Below, piece after piece: positions 19,831 to 29,937 of a DNA stretch of 64,000 bases. Position 1 is the stretch's first letter. Each line of letters starts with the position of its first letter. The notes under the pieces are model-generated. The model did no database searches. It saw only the letters and a program-made list of their open reading frames with translations, and had not been told where the DNA came from. Source of the stretch: an uncultured Clostridia bacterium (lineage in GTDB: Bacteria; Bacillota; Clostridia; Christensenellales; Aristaeellaceae); assembly GCA_947166385.1 (NCBI GenBank), contig CAMVEB010000022.1, forward strand, positions 1 to 64,000, read 5' to 3'. Both the position numbers and the translations under genes were made by a program.

Positions 19831-21087
19831 TTAAAGATCCTTGGCGGAGTATGGAGTTGAACCGGCGGCGGAATGGCCGGCCAGCGCACCTGTTGACCAG
19901 GCAATCTGCAGGTTGTAGCCGCCGGTATGGGCGTCCACATCCAGCAGCTCGCCGGCAAAATACAGATTCGGAAGAAGCTTGCTGCGCATGGTGGAGGGAT
20001 CTACCTCCCGTACGTGTACGCCGCCCCGGGTAACGACCGCTTCTTCCAGCGGGCGGGGAGCGCGGATGCCCAGAGGAAGGGCTTTCAGCGTTTCGCAAAG
20101 CCGGCGCCGCTGCTCTGCCGTCATCTGGCTGCAGGGAAGATCGGCAGGCAGGCCGCACAGCGCCGGGAACAGATAAGCCAGGCGCGCGGGCAGCAGGGAA
20201 CACAATTCGGTGCGCAGCTGTTTTCTGCCGGCGGCGGCCAGGTCACGCAGGAGCCGGGCGTCGAGATGGTCCGGAGAAAGGCCGGGCTTCAGGTCGAGAA
20301 GGAGGGAAGCGGATGAAAGGGGATCAGGCAAGTGGCAGCTGGCTTCCAGGACCAGGGGACCGGAGATTCCGAAATGGGTAAAGAGCATTTCCCCGAGTTC
20401 GGTGTAGAGCGTCTTTTTCCCCCGGAGGAGGGAAAGCGTGACATTCTTCAGACTGAGGCCCTGGAGGGAGCGCGGCCAGTTTTCCCGCGTCTCAAGCCCG
20501 ACCAGGACCGGCGATGGCGGAAAAACAGTATGCCCAAGCTCTGAAGCGAGACGGTATCCATCGCCAGTGGAGCCGGTGGAGGGATAGCTGAGACCGCCGG
20601 TGCAGAGGATGACTGCGTCAGCCGGACGGAACGATCCGTCCGTCAGCACAGCACCGGAGACCCGGTCATCCTTCCGGCGAATGGAGCGGACATCCGCCCC
20701 CAGACAGACGCGCACGCCGGCCTGCCGCATCAGCTCGGAAAGAGCCCGGGTGACATCACTGGCTTTCTCAGAGACGGGAAAAACACGGCGCCCACGCTGG
20801 ACCGTGACAGGGCATCCGGCGCTTTCCAGCAATGCCATCATATCCTGCGGGGGAAAGAAGGAGAGCGCGCTGTACAGAAACCGCGGATTCCGGGGCACCT
20901 GAGCGAGAAATTCATCCATGGTACAGTCGTTGGTCAGGTTGCAGCGGCCCTTGCCGGTGATATACACTTTTTTGCCGAGCTTTTCATTATGTTCCAGCAG
21001 CGTTACGGAGGCGCCGGCGCGGGCTGCGAACAGGGAAGCAGCCATGCCGGCAGCACCGCCACCGATTACCAGGACTTCAGGCATCAT
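19831..21087 (-). CDS. NAD(P)/FAD-dependent oxidoreductase, HI0933/BaiN-like
   Basis: EVLVIGGGAAGMAASLFAARAGASVTLLEHNEKLGKKVYITGKGRCNLTN; overlaps the upstream gene stop. Confidence 0.92.
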   Translation of the reverse strand: MMPEVLVIGGGAAGMAASLFAARAGASVTLLEHNEKLGKKVYITGKGRCNLTNDCTMDEFLAQVPRNPRFLYSALSFFPPQDMMALLESAGCPVTVQRGRRVFPVSEKASDVTRALSELMRQAGVRVCLGADVRSIRRKDDRVSGAVLTDGSFRPADAVILCTGGLSYPSTGSTGDGYRLASELGHTVFPPSPVLVGLETRENWPRSLQGLSLKNVTLSLLRGKKTLYTELGEMLFTHFGISGPLVLEASCHLPDPLSSASLLLDLKPGLSPDHLDARLLRDLAAAGRKQLRTELCSLLPARLAYLFPALCGLPADLPCSQMTAEQRRRLCETLKALPLGIRAPRPLEEAVVTRGGVHVREVDPSTMRSKLLPNLYFAGELLDVDAHTGGYNLQIAWSTGALAGHSAAGSTPYSAKDL

Positions 21088-23665
21088 ATCCTCCTTTGCC
21101 GGGGAGATCAACAGGGGCATCGGATTCCGGGGGAACCTGCGAGACGATGTTGGAAATATCGGTGATGATGGTCTGCAGGCAGGGTTCGCCGAAGACGTCG
21201 GTGTAGCGCGAATGGTCAATCACATAGCGGGTGCTCCCGTCCCGGAAAAGGAGCCGGTAGGGAGATACGATATCCCGCACCTTCCGGTCTACTTCGGCGG
21301 CCTCCTGCAGGACTTTTTCCCGGTCGTCCGGGTGGATCATGTTCAGCAGGCGATTGTTGAACCGCAGGCGGATTTCCTCCTCTGTATAGCCCAGCAAGGA
21401 CAGGAAACCCTGGCTGATGTAGATGAACTCGTAGCCGTCATCCGGCGTGGTACGGCAGTAACCGCCGGGGAGCTCGCTGTTGATATAGAGCAGCTCGGTC
21501 ATATCCCGGGCAGAGCCGTAGAACAGGTCAGTCCCATCCTCGGTGCGGAGGTAATAGACACGCAGTTCCATCCAGAAGATGGCACCGCCGGGCTTGTAGA
21601 CCCGGAGGAAGCCGGACTCCCCGCAGATCCTGTTTTTGCGGGCGGAGCGGAACAGGTCAAAGAAACGCTGCCGGTCGTCCGGATGGATATAATTCTGGAT
21701 ATGCCAGCGGCGTTTTTCCAGATCGGCGGCACGCAGGCCGATCAGCTGGAAAAACTGCTGGTTGAAGCGGACGATATCCACGTTGTCGTCCTTCAGGCCG
21801 TAGAAAGCAACCGGACCGAGGATATTATTCAGCATGGCGTCGCTGTAGAAACTGTCCAGGAATTCGCGCAGATGGATCTGCTCATGGATCGGGCGTGTGA
21901 TACCGGCATAATCTATACGGGATGCATCCCGGAGGAGGTCTTCAAACTGGACGGCAGGCATAGGCCGGTAGAAATAGAAGCCCTGCATATACCGACAGCC
22001 CATATCCGTCAGGAACTTTACAAGCTCCCGTGTCTCTACGCCTTCCACGATGACCGGCGTGGAAAGAGACTTAGTCATATTGATGACGGACTCCAGGATA
22101 TTGATTCCCTTCTGCTCCTCTCCGACGATGAAATGGAGGAACTGGGCATCCAGTTTGATGACATCCACATCGATCGAACGTAGCATATTCAGAGAGGAAT
22201 AGCCGCTGCCGAAATCGTCCATCAGCACCTGGAAGCCGAGAGCGCGCAGGGCTGAAATCGTATTCCGCACCCGGTCGGAATCCTCCACATAGGCGGACTC
22301 GGTAATCTCCACCTTGAGCAGATCAACAGGGACGCCGTACTGCCGGATGAGACCGGAAAGCACTTCCGCGACCTTCATGGAGAAAATGTCGATGCGGGAG
22401 ACGTTGACGGAGACCGGGACGGGAGAAAGCCCCGCATCCAGGACGCGGCGGAGCCAGGCACAGACCTGCTCCCAGATGTAGCGGTCCAGATCGGTGATGA
22501 CACCGTACTTCTCAAGCACCGGCACGAACACCATCGGAGAGATATACGACCCGTCCGCCCTGCGCCAGCGGGCCAGGGATTCGGCTCCGACAATCCCACC
22601 GTTGGCAACGCGGCACTGCGGCTGGAGAAAAAAGGTGATTTCCCCGCTGCGGAGCGCCTCGCTGAACTCCGTGACCAGCCTGAACTCCTCGACATGGCGC
22701 TCGTGCACCTTCGGATCATAGATGCGGATATGGTGCTGCAGATCATCTTTGATTTCCTCGGCCGTCAGCGCCGCCTGGTTGAACAGATCCAGGACGGAGC
22801 GGCCGGCTTCCTCATCGATCAGCGTGATGCCGAAAGTGGGAAAGAAGCCGCTGGCACCGGAAAGAGAATCAATCGCGCGGCACAGGTCGCTGAAAATCCG
22901 GTCGATTCGGGCTGTATCAAAGGGATAGAACAGAGCATAATCATCCTGACCTCGGTAGCAGGAAAGCCCGCCGGCCTCCTTCGCGGCGTCATGCAGGATT
23001 TCGGCGAAACGGATCAGCAGCCGCTCCCCCTTCTCCTGCCCGTTCAATTCCTTGAAAAGCTTGAAATGCTTGATATCCACAGCAATCAGGCACCAGCGAT
23101 CCTGCGGGGCGGGCACCAGACGCTCCTCCACCAGAGCAAAGAAGGAAACCTCGGTCATCTGCTCGGGCATCTTGCTGAGCAGGCGCCTAGCCGGGACCAT
23201 GGCGACGGCATGCTGGCCCTGCTCGCGGCGCTGGATTTCCTCCATATCGTAGAGGTAGTTATGCACGACACCCTCCGCCAACCCGAACTCCGGGCCGGAG
23301 ATCAGCAGGCATTCCATCCGGTGCCATTCGCCACTCAGGGCAAGGCAGCGGAAGCGGGCAGACAGGATGCCGCGGGGGCAGCTCCGGGACAGGCGGTCGG
23401 CCAGGTCGTCCAGATTCATGAAGGCACGATGGGTCTCCCGGTCTTCCGGATGTATCATATTGGAAGAAACATAATCCAGCAGGGACTGGAAAGAGTTGCC
23501 GATGACCGGGGCGAAAAATTTCCTGTCAGTGTGATAGCGGGATTCGAACTCCCCGGAGTCCAGGTGAATGACCTGCAGCTCGTCAAAAGGCGTATGGGCC
23601 AGAGCAGACAGAAGATGACTTCCGGAAACACCGGAAATCATGTCATCCAGAAACTGAAGGGGCAT
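21077..23665 (-). CDS. PAS / degenerate GGDEF / EAL / PAS signaling protein (predicted c-di-GMP phosphodiesterase)
   Basis: EAL-type motifs AESLARW, VNVSRIDIF, EITESAY, LMDDFGSGYSSL, IVEGVET, QGFYFYRPMP; GGDEF site reads YRGQDDY; two C-terminal PAS regions. Confidence 0.85.
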   Translation of the reverse strand: MPLQFLDDMISGVSGSHLLSALAHTPFDELQVIHLDSGEFESRYHTDRKFFAPVIGNSFQSLLDYVSSNMIHPEDRETHRAFMNLDDLADRLSRSCPRGILSARFRCLALSGEWHRMECLLISGPEFGLAEGVVHNYLYDMEEIQRREQGQHAVAMVPARRLLSKMPEQMTEVSFFALVEERLVPAPQDRWCLIAVDIKHFKLFKELNGQEKGERLLIRFAEILHDAAKEAGGLSCYRGQDDYALFYPFDTARIDRIFSDLCRAIDSLSGASGFFPTFGITLIDEEAGRSVLDLFNQAALTAEEIKDDLQHHIRIYDPKVHERHVEEFRLVTEFSEALRSGEITFFLQPQCRVANGGIVGAESLARWRRADGSYISPMVFVPVLEKYGVITDLDRYIWEQVCAWLRRVLDAGLSPVPVSVNVSRIDIFSMKVAEVLSGLIRQYGVPVDLLKVEITESAYVEDSDRVRNTISALRALGFQVLMDDFGSGYSSLNMLRSIDVDVIKLDAQFLHFIVGEEQKGINILESVINMTKSLSTPVIVEGVETRELVKFLTDMGCRYMQGFYFYRPMPAVQFEDLLRDASRIDYAGITRPIHEQIHLREFLDSFYSDAMLNNILGPVAFYGLKDDNVDIVRFNQQFFQLIGLRAADLEKRRWHIQNYIHPDDRQRFFDLFRSARKNRICGESGFLRVYKPGGAIFWMELRVYYLRTEDGTDLFYGSARDMTELLYINSELPGGYCRTTPDDGYEFIYISQGFLSLLGYTEEEIRLRFNNRLLNMIHPDDREKVLQEAAEVDRKVRDIVSPYRLLFRDGSTRYVIDHSRYTDVFGEPCLQTIITDISNIVSQVPPESDAPVDLPGKGGYDA

Positions 23666-23846
23666 CCATACCACTCCTTGCCGGCCAGACGGCGGTGATA
23701 AAAAGAAAACCCGGGCAAAAACAGCTATCATAACTATAACAGATTCCATTTATGATTGCAACAAAGGTTGAAAACGGGCAGGAAAAAGAGTAAAATAATT
23801 AGACATCACTGCCGAAACAGCAAACAAAACACAGAAGGGGACCTTT

Positions 23847-25115
23847 ATGACTAGAGAGAGAAGAGCCGCGGAGAGGCTGGCCTGCAAGGGATTCGGGGCA
23901 CTGCTGCTGCTCCTGCTGGCTCTGTGGGCAATACCGCAGGTCTGGGATAAACTGTCGCCCTTCATCATCTCCATTCCGCTGGCAGCGGCGCTGCAGCCGG
24001 TGATCCGGTTCCTGAGCAACAAGCTTCGGTTTCGGCGGAGCCTTGCCGTGCTGATCTGCGTGCTGCTAATGCTGGCAGCCATGCTGGGGATCACCTACTG
24101 GCTGATCGGGATTATCATCGAGCAGGCACCTCAGCTGGTGACGCAGACGGAAGGAATGCTGAGCGACGCGATGGACACGGTTCAGCGGATGAGCGAGCGG
24201 CTGATGCAGAACGAAGCGCTCAACGGCAGTCCGCAGATGCAGAAGCTGCTGAAAGACGCCGCGCAGCAGGCCGTTTCTCACGTGGCTCAGATGGGATCCC
24301 AGATGGCGACCGACATGGTCAGCTTCACGGTGAACATGGTCATGAGCCTGCCGTACTACGTGGTCTATATCAGCTTCTTGGCCATGGCCCTGTATTTCAT
24401 CACCAACCATTACAGCGAAATCCGCAGCTATCTGCCCGGCGGCAAACGGAGAAGGCAGGACAGCAACACGACCCAGCTGACGAATTCCGCCATCCGCAGC
24501 CTGATGGGATACCTGCGGGTGCAGGGAACATTCGCGGTGATTGTATTCGTGGTCAGCGCCGTGACATTGCGCATTTTCCAGTTCAAGAATCCAACCATGC
24601 TGGCACTGATAGCCGGGATCATGGAAATGGTGCCCATGGTGGGAAGCGGACTTCTGTATATTATGATGTCGATTATCTATTTCCTGTCGGGATCGACGGC
24701 CATGGGGTTCCAGGTACTTGCACTGACCGGTGCGCTGCAATTGCTGCGGCGCGTGCTGGAGCCAAAACTGATGTCCGACTCGATCGGCATTACCCCGCTG
24801 CAAAGCCTGATCGGCATGTTTGTCGGAATGCAATTCGGCGGGATCCTCGGTCTGATCGGCGGCCCCGTGCTGATGAGCGTGCTCGTCGGCGCGGTACACG
24901 GCAACATGCTGAAAAGCATGAACGACGATCTGTATATTGTGGTGAAATGGGTGAAGCAGCGCTGGTCGGAGCGGAATATCGATCCGGAACCCGAAACAGA
25001 ACCCGAGGAAACGCTCCAGAAGGAACCGGATCCCGGACAGGATCCGGATGCCGAACCGAAGGCGGAAGCGGATAAACCCACCGGAGAAAAGGAACCAGCA
25101 GACGGGAAGGAATGA
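23847..25115 (+). CDS. AI-2E/PerM family transporter
   Basis: Polytopic protein; PLQSLIGMFVGMQFGGILGLIGGPVLMSVL motif. Confidence 0.88.
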   Translation: MTRERRAAERLACKGFGALLLLLLALWAIPQVWDKLSPFIISIPLAAALQPVIRFLSNKLRFRRSLAVLICVLLMLAAMLGITYWLIGIIIEQAPQLVTQTEGMLSDAMDTVQRMSERLMQNEALNGSPQMQKLLKDAAQQAVSHVAQMGSQMATDMVSFTVNMVMSLPYYVVYISFLAMALYFITNHYSEIRSYLPGGKRRRQDSNTTQLTNSAIRSLMGYLRVQGTFAVIVFVVSAVTLRIFQFKNPTMLALIAGIMEMVPMVGSGLLYIMMSIIYFLSGSTAMGFQVLALTGALQLLRRVLEPKLMSDSIGITPLQSLIGMFVGMQFGGILGLIGGPVLMSVLVGAVHGNMLKSMNDDLYIVVKWVKQRWSERNIDPEPETEPEETLQKEPDPGQDPDAEPKAEADKPTGEKEPADGKE

Positions 25116-25122
25116 GGCAGTG

Positions 25123-26235
25123 ATGAGCGGAACCGGTCGGGAGCAAGTGATTATCAGGACCAGTATGATCGGGATCCTGACAAATGCGGCGCTTTCGGCA
25201 TTCAAGATGGCGGTCGGTCTGATCACGCACTCCATCGCAATTTTGCTGGACGGGGTGAACAACCTGTCCGATGCGCTGTCCTCTGTGATTACCATCATCG
25301 GGACGAAACTGGCCGGCAGGGCGCCGGACAGGAAGCATCCGCTGGGGCACGGGCGGATTGAATACCTCAGTTCCCTGATTGTATCCGCGATCGTGCTGTA
25401 CGCCGGGATCCAGGCGCTGGTTGAGTCTGTGAAGAAAATCATCCACCCGGTGGAGGCCAGTTACCCAATCGTTTCGCTGGTGCTGCTGGCGGTGGCGATT
25501 GTCGTGAAGCTGGTACTGGGCAGATATGTGAAAAAACAGGGGGAAAAGGTCAATTCCGGTGCACTGATCGCCTCGGGATCCGACGCGTCTTTTGACGCAA
25601 TCCTGTCCGCATCCGTGCTGGGATCTGCTCTGATTTTCCTGGCCAGCCGGGTATCGCTGGAAGCGTACGTGGGTGTTCTGATCTCTTTCTTCATCCTGCG
25701 GGCCGGTATCGGGATGATGCGGGAAACGCTGAACCAGATTCTCGGATCCCGGGCGGATGCGGAAACCACGGGCGCCGTGCGGAGAATCCTGAACGAGGAG
25801 CCTGAAATCCGGGGTGCCTATGATCTGATCCTGCACAACTACGGCCCGGAACGGAACTATGCTTCGGTGCACGTGGAACTGCCGGACACGATGACCGTGG
25901 AGGAAGTCGACCGGCTGACCCGCCGCGTGGAAGCCCGGGTGTACCGGGAGACCGGCGTGATCCTGACCGGTGTCGGCGTGTATTCCTATCATACAGGGAA
26001 CGACGAAGCAACCCATATCCGCAACGAAGTCCAGGAGATGGTCATGCGACACGACTGGGCATTGCAGCTGCACGGGTTCTATGCGGATCTGCAGGCGAAA
26101 ACAATCCGGTTTGACGTGGTTGTGAGCTTTGAGATTGATCCGCAGGAGGCGCTGAAGATCCTGCGGGAGGAAATGAAGGCGAAATACCCGGACTTTGAGG
26201 TTCAGATCACACCCGATATCGATATTACGGACTGA
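25123..26235 (+). CDS. Cation diffusion facilitator transporter
   Basis: AILLDGVNNLSDALSSVITIIGTKLAGRAPDRKHPLGHGRIEYLSSL. Confidence 0.93.
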   Translation: MSGTGREQVIIRTSMIGILTNAALSAFKMAVGLITHSIAILLDGVNNLSDALSSVITIIGTKLAGRAPDRKHPLGHGRIEYLSSLIVSAIVLYAGIQALVESVKKIIHPVEASYPIVSLVLLAVAIVVKLVLGRYVKKQGEKVNSGALIASGSDASFDAILSASVLGSALIFLASRVSLEAYVGVLISFFILRAGIGMMRETLNQILGSRADAETTGAVRRILNEEPEIRGAYDLILHNYGPERNYASVHVELPDTMTVEEVDRLTRRVEARVYRETGVILTGVGVYSYHTGNDEATHIRNEVQEMVMRHDWALQLHGFYADLQAKTIRFDVVVSFEIDPQEALKILREEMKAKYPDFEVQITPDIDITD

Positions 26236-26327
26236 AAAACAATTGCGCCCCGGAAGGGCGGGAACTTTTTCCGGAACAGAGCGTCTGACAGGGCAGAAAA
26301 GGGAAAAACCCTGAACCGGAAGGAGAA

Positions 26328-27209
26328 ATGATGATGAAGACGCTGAAGAAAACTATTACATGGATCCTGGTCATCGGCATCCTGGCAGCACTGTTTCCCG
26401 CGGGTGCTGAGGATACGGCGGGAATTCACCCGGGGCAGATCATCCTTTATACGGCTTACCGCCAGATGGGCTGGGGCGATGCCATCCAGATCGGCTGTGT
26501 GGATGAGGACGGCGCGTGCTGGACGCTGGAGGGGTCCAACGCTGATCTGAAATGGCCGTATCGGCCGGAGGAACAGATTGCCTGGATCACGGGGAGAACG
26601 GACCTGACCTGTGTCGGAAAACTGACGTCGGACGAACGGTTCGATCTGGAAGGCCTGATCAACTGCGCGGAGAAGGCGCAGGGAGAACCCGTATCCGCAG
26701 CGGACGACGCCGGAACAGAAACCAGCTATGCGGTGCGGTACAGCTGGAAAACAGGAACGGCGGAATTCATCCTGCTGGGCATGTCCGGGGATGACCTGTA
26801 CGAGAACACCGGAGAGAACGCGCAGGCGCTGTACCGGGTGCTGCGGGTTCTGTTTCCCGGGGTGACCAGCTATGCCTATCAGGAATATATGGGACCGAAG
26901 GGATTCACAGCGGTTCCCCTCGGAGAATTCTGCGGATGGAACGGTGCAGATCTGGAGCACGCGGTGATTACGGCGGCCTATGAGGACTGCGAAACCGGGT
27001 TCCGAAAGGTAGAGCTGGACGCGGAAACGGAAAACCGCATCCGAAGTCTGGCCATGAACGGCATGGTGACCGGCAAGGCTAACTGTACCTTCACCACCGG
27101 CGGAACCACCTACTACTGGTTCAAAAACGCGGAAGGGGAGACCATTGCCACCTTCGGGATCTACCATGGCCTGCTAACGCATGAAAATGGGATGTATTTT
27201 ATTGAGTGA
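26328..27209 (+). CDS. Secreted protein of unknown function
   Basis: Signal peptide TITWILVIGILAALFPAGAE; RBS ggaggag; no recognised family. Confidence 0.6.
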   Translation: MMMKTLKKTITWILVIGILAALFPAGAEDTAGIHPGQIILYTAYRQMGWGDAIQIGCVDEDGACWTLEGSNADLKWPYRPEEQIAWITGRTDLTCVGKLTSDERFDLEGLINCAEKAQGEPVSAADDAGTETSYAVRYSWKTGTAEFILLGMSGDDLYENTGENAQALYRVLRVLFPGVTSYAYQEYMGPKGFTAVPLGEFCGWNGADLEHAVITAAYEDCETGFRKVELDAETENRIRSLAMNGMVTGKANCTFTTGGTTYYWFKNAEGETIATFGIYHGLLTHENGMYFIE

Positions 27210-27230
27210 TATAAAACGGGAGGAACGACC

Positions 27231-27812
27231 GTGGAAGAGATTACCTGGGAACTGTTTGAACGGCAGGTGGCGGAATGCCGGCTGTGCGGGCTGTGCCGGG
27301 ACATTCGGAACAAGGTGCCGGGACAGGGAGACCGGGAATCGCCGCTGATGCTGATCGGGGAAGGCCCCGGCAGGGATGAGGATGAACAGGGACTGGCTTT
27401 TGTGGGAGCGGCGGGTCAGCTGCTGACCCGGATGCTGGCATCCATCGGGCTGCCCCGGGAACGGGTCTACATCTGCAATGTTGTCAAATGCCGGCCGCCG
27501 CAGAACCGGATCCCCACCCCCGAGGAGGCGGAGGCCTGCAAGATTCACCTGCGGATGCAGACCTGGCTGATCCGTCCAAAGGTGATCGTACTCCTGGGAG
27601 CCACTGCTGCCAAAGATGTCCTGGGACCGGATATCCGCATCACCAGGGACCGGGGAAAATGGGTCGAAAAGAAAGGTGTCTGGATCCTGCCTACCTATCA
27701 TCCATCTGCTCTGCTGCGGGATGAAACCAAGAAACCGGACGCATGGACGGATATGAAGAGTCTCCGGGACAAACTGCGGGAAATGGGACTGTATCAGGAT
27801 CTGTCCCTTTAA
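27231..27812 (+). CDS. Family 4/5-type uracil-DNA glycosylase
   Basis: CRLCGLCRDIRNKVPGQG Fe-S Cys, GEGPGRDEDEQGLAFVGAAGQLL, YHPSALLR. Confidence 0.93.
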   Translation: MEEITWELFERQVAECRLCGLCRDIRNKVPGQGDRESPLMLIGEGPGRDEDEQGLAFVGAAGQLLTRMLASIGLPRERVYICNVVKCRPPQNRIPTPEEAEACKIHLRMQTWLIRPKVIVLLGATAAKDVLGPDIRITRDRGKWVEKKGVWILPTYHPSALLRDETKKPDAWTDMKSLRDKLREMGLYQDLSL

Positions 27813-28611
27813 AATATTTCATCATATCATTTGTTAGGCTCAGATCATTCGGCTGAAGCAGGATCTTTTCCCGCCTGACCCATTCGGCATATTTCAGTTC
27901 ATTCTGATCCATATGAATTTCTCCGTCGCCGTCTGCGTCACAGAAGAACCCGGCCAGGAGATCCTGCGCCATTCCCCAGGGCTGGGATTTGTAATACCGG
28001 ATATTCTTTACAGAAATACCGGTTTCTTCCATCACTTCCCGCTGCACGGTCTGCTCCAGCGTTTCCCCAATCTCTGTAAAGCCTGCAACCAGCGCGTTAT
28101 GCGCATAGCCTGTCCGATATCGGGTAATCAGCAGGCAGTCTCCTTTGACTACGCCGACGATCACGGCAGGATCGATTCTCGGATAAACAACGTGTCCGCA
28201 CCGGGAACACTGCATCGCCCGCTCTGTCGAATGAAACGCATTGGCACTTCCACATCTTCCGCAGTACCGGTTATCGGTGTACCATCTCCACAGGTGATAA
28301 GCCGTGAACGCGGCAAACAGTTCCTTCCCCTGCCCCAGATCCCGGAGCTCCCGGATCGTTTTGAATTCAAATCCGGGAGGGGAAGCGGCTGCCTGCGACA
28401 GGGAAAGAAAATAACCGGTTTCATTGACAGAGAAGAGATAGACAGCATCGTGAAAAGGGATTTCCCTTCCGGTTGTAAAGCTTATCCGGCCATCACGGAT
28501 GCTGACACAGAGTTTTCCGTCTCCATCGAACAGCAGAACGGGTTCATTCTCCTGCGGGACACGTCTGATATACGTATTATGCAGATGATCCGGCGCGATA
28601 TCCTGTATCAC
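27691..28611 (-). CDS. nudC: NAD+ diphosphatase (NADH pyrophosphatase), Nudix
   Basis: Zn ribbon YCGRCG...CSRCGHVVYPRIDPAVIVGVV; Nudix box GFTEIGETLEQTVQREVMEETG; SQPWGMAQDLLAGF. Confidence 0.93.
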   Translation of the reverse strand: MIQDIAPDHLHNTYIRRVPQENEPVLLFDGDGKLCVSIRDGRISFTTGREIPFHDAVYLFSVNETGYFLSLSQAAASPPGFEFKTIRELRDLGQGKELFAAFTAYHLWRWYTDNRYCGRCGSANAFHSTERAMQCSRCGHVVYPRIDPAVIVGVVKGDCLLITRYRTGYAHNALVAGFTEIGETLEQTVQREVMEETGISVKNIRYYKSQPWGMAQDLLAGFFCDADGDGEIHMDQNELKYAEWVRREKILLQPNDLSLTNDMMKYFKGTDPDTVPFPAVCPGDSSYPSMRPVSWFHPAAEQMDDR

Positions 28612-28638
28612 GGTTCATTCTCCTCCCGGGTTGCTTTC

Positions 28639-29592
28639 TTATTTTTCCATCCCGGCGAACCCATCGCCGATCGCTTCATAGGCTTCCACAATAATTACAA
28701 AAGCGTGTTCATCTTCTTCCCGGAGAATTCGTTTGAAGGCCATAATCTCACTGCGACTGATGACACACAACAGCGTGGGCCGCTCTTCATCGGTATAGGC
28801 ACCGTGTGCAGTCAGCCGGGTTACACCGCGGTCCATGTCGCGCATGATCCTCTGGGAGATCTCCTGCCAGCGGGAGGAGATCACAAAGCAGGCTTTGTTG
28901 GAGGAAAAACCTATAATGACGACATCCATTACCTTTGCGGTGAGGAAAATATTGATGAGCGCATAAAGCGCCTCCGTCGTACCAATCAGGAATGCCGCGG
29001 CAATGACAACCGCGCAGTCAATGGTGAACAGAAAGGATCCGACGGAGATGAACTGAAAGCGTCTGTGCACCATTCGGGCAATCATATCAGAGCCGCCGGT
29101 GGTAGACCCGCCGCGCATGATTAATCCCAGACCAGCGCCCAACAGTACACCGCCGTAGAGCGTACCCAGCAGCGGATCTTCCGTGAGGGGGTGCAATGGG
29201 AGAATATCGATAAACAAAGAAAACAGAATGGTTGCCACGAGACTGCGGAAGGTAAAGATTTTGCCCATAGTCCGATAACCGATCAAAAACAGAGGAATAT
29301 TCAGGATCAGCGACACAACACCGACCGGCCATTGTGTCAGATGGTTCAGAATCATGGAAACGCCCGTGATCCCACCCGGAGCAATCCTGTTCGGTGTCAG
29401 GAAGAGCGGATAGGCGGCGCCGCCAATCAGTGCTCCCATTATGATCTGAGCATAGCAAAACAAAATTTCGGCAGCAGCCGGTTTGCTTCTCAAAGCAGCG
29501 TGAAAACGCTTAAACAGAAAAAACACCCCTTTCGGGCTATGATGATCTCTGAAATCCAGGGTTTGTCCCCGCTGCTTCCCAACTATCATCAT
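28639..29592 (-). CDS. YitT family membrane protein (DUF161/DUF2179)
   Basis: TPNRIAPGGITGVSMILNHL; C-terminal DUF2179-like region; start uncertain. Confidence 0.88.
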   Translation of the reverse strand: MMIVGKQRGQTLDFRDHHSPKGVFFLFKRFHAALRSKPAAAEILFCYAQIIMGALIGGAAYPLFLTPNRIAPGGITGVSMILNHLTQWPVGVVSLILNIPLFLIGYRTMGKIFTFRSLVATILFSLFIDILPLHPLTEDPLLGTLYGGVLLGAGLGLIMRGGSTTGGSDMIARMVHRRFQFISVGSFLFTIDCAVVIAAAFLIGTTEALYALINIFLTAKVMDVVIIGFSSNKACFVISSRWQEISQRIMRDMDRGVTRLTAHGAYTDEERPTLLCVISRSEIMAFKRILREEDEHAFVIIVEAYEAIGDGFAGMEK

Positions 29593-29937
29593 GCGCTTCT
29601 TCTCTGCACTGCGGCTCAGGTTGTATTCAGCTCATTTCACAGGGGAAGACTTCTCTGGCACGGGAATTATATCAGCTTTCCGGCAAAAATACCATAGGTC
29701 CATCATTCTTTCCCGTTTTCATCCACCTGATTCACCGAAGAAGCAGGTTCTGCCTGGGAAACCTTCATATTGACGAAAATTCCGTCATTCATCCGGATTA
29801 AGCCAATATGATTCTTCCTGTTTTGTATCTTATACGATATAATCCTATATGATCATGGCCCAAATGGTTTGAAGAGGGATGAACCCGGGGTTCCCTGTTG
29901 GCTGCGGGAAGTTTTCAAGAAAAGCGAGAGGAACAAC

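Noticed and set aside
24066-25442. 458-aa ORF on - strand
   Set aside because: Antisense to the AI-2E transporter and CDF genes.
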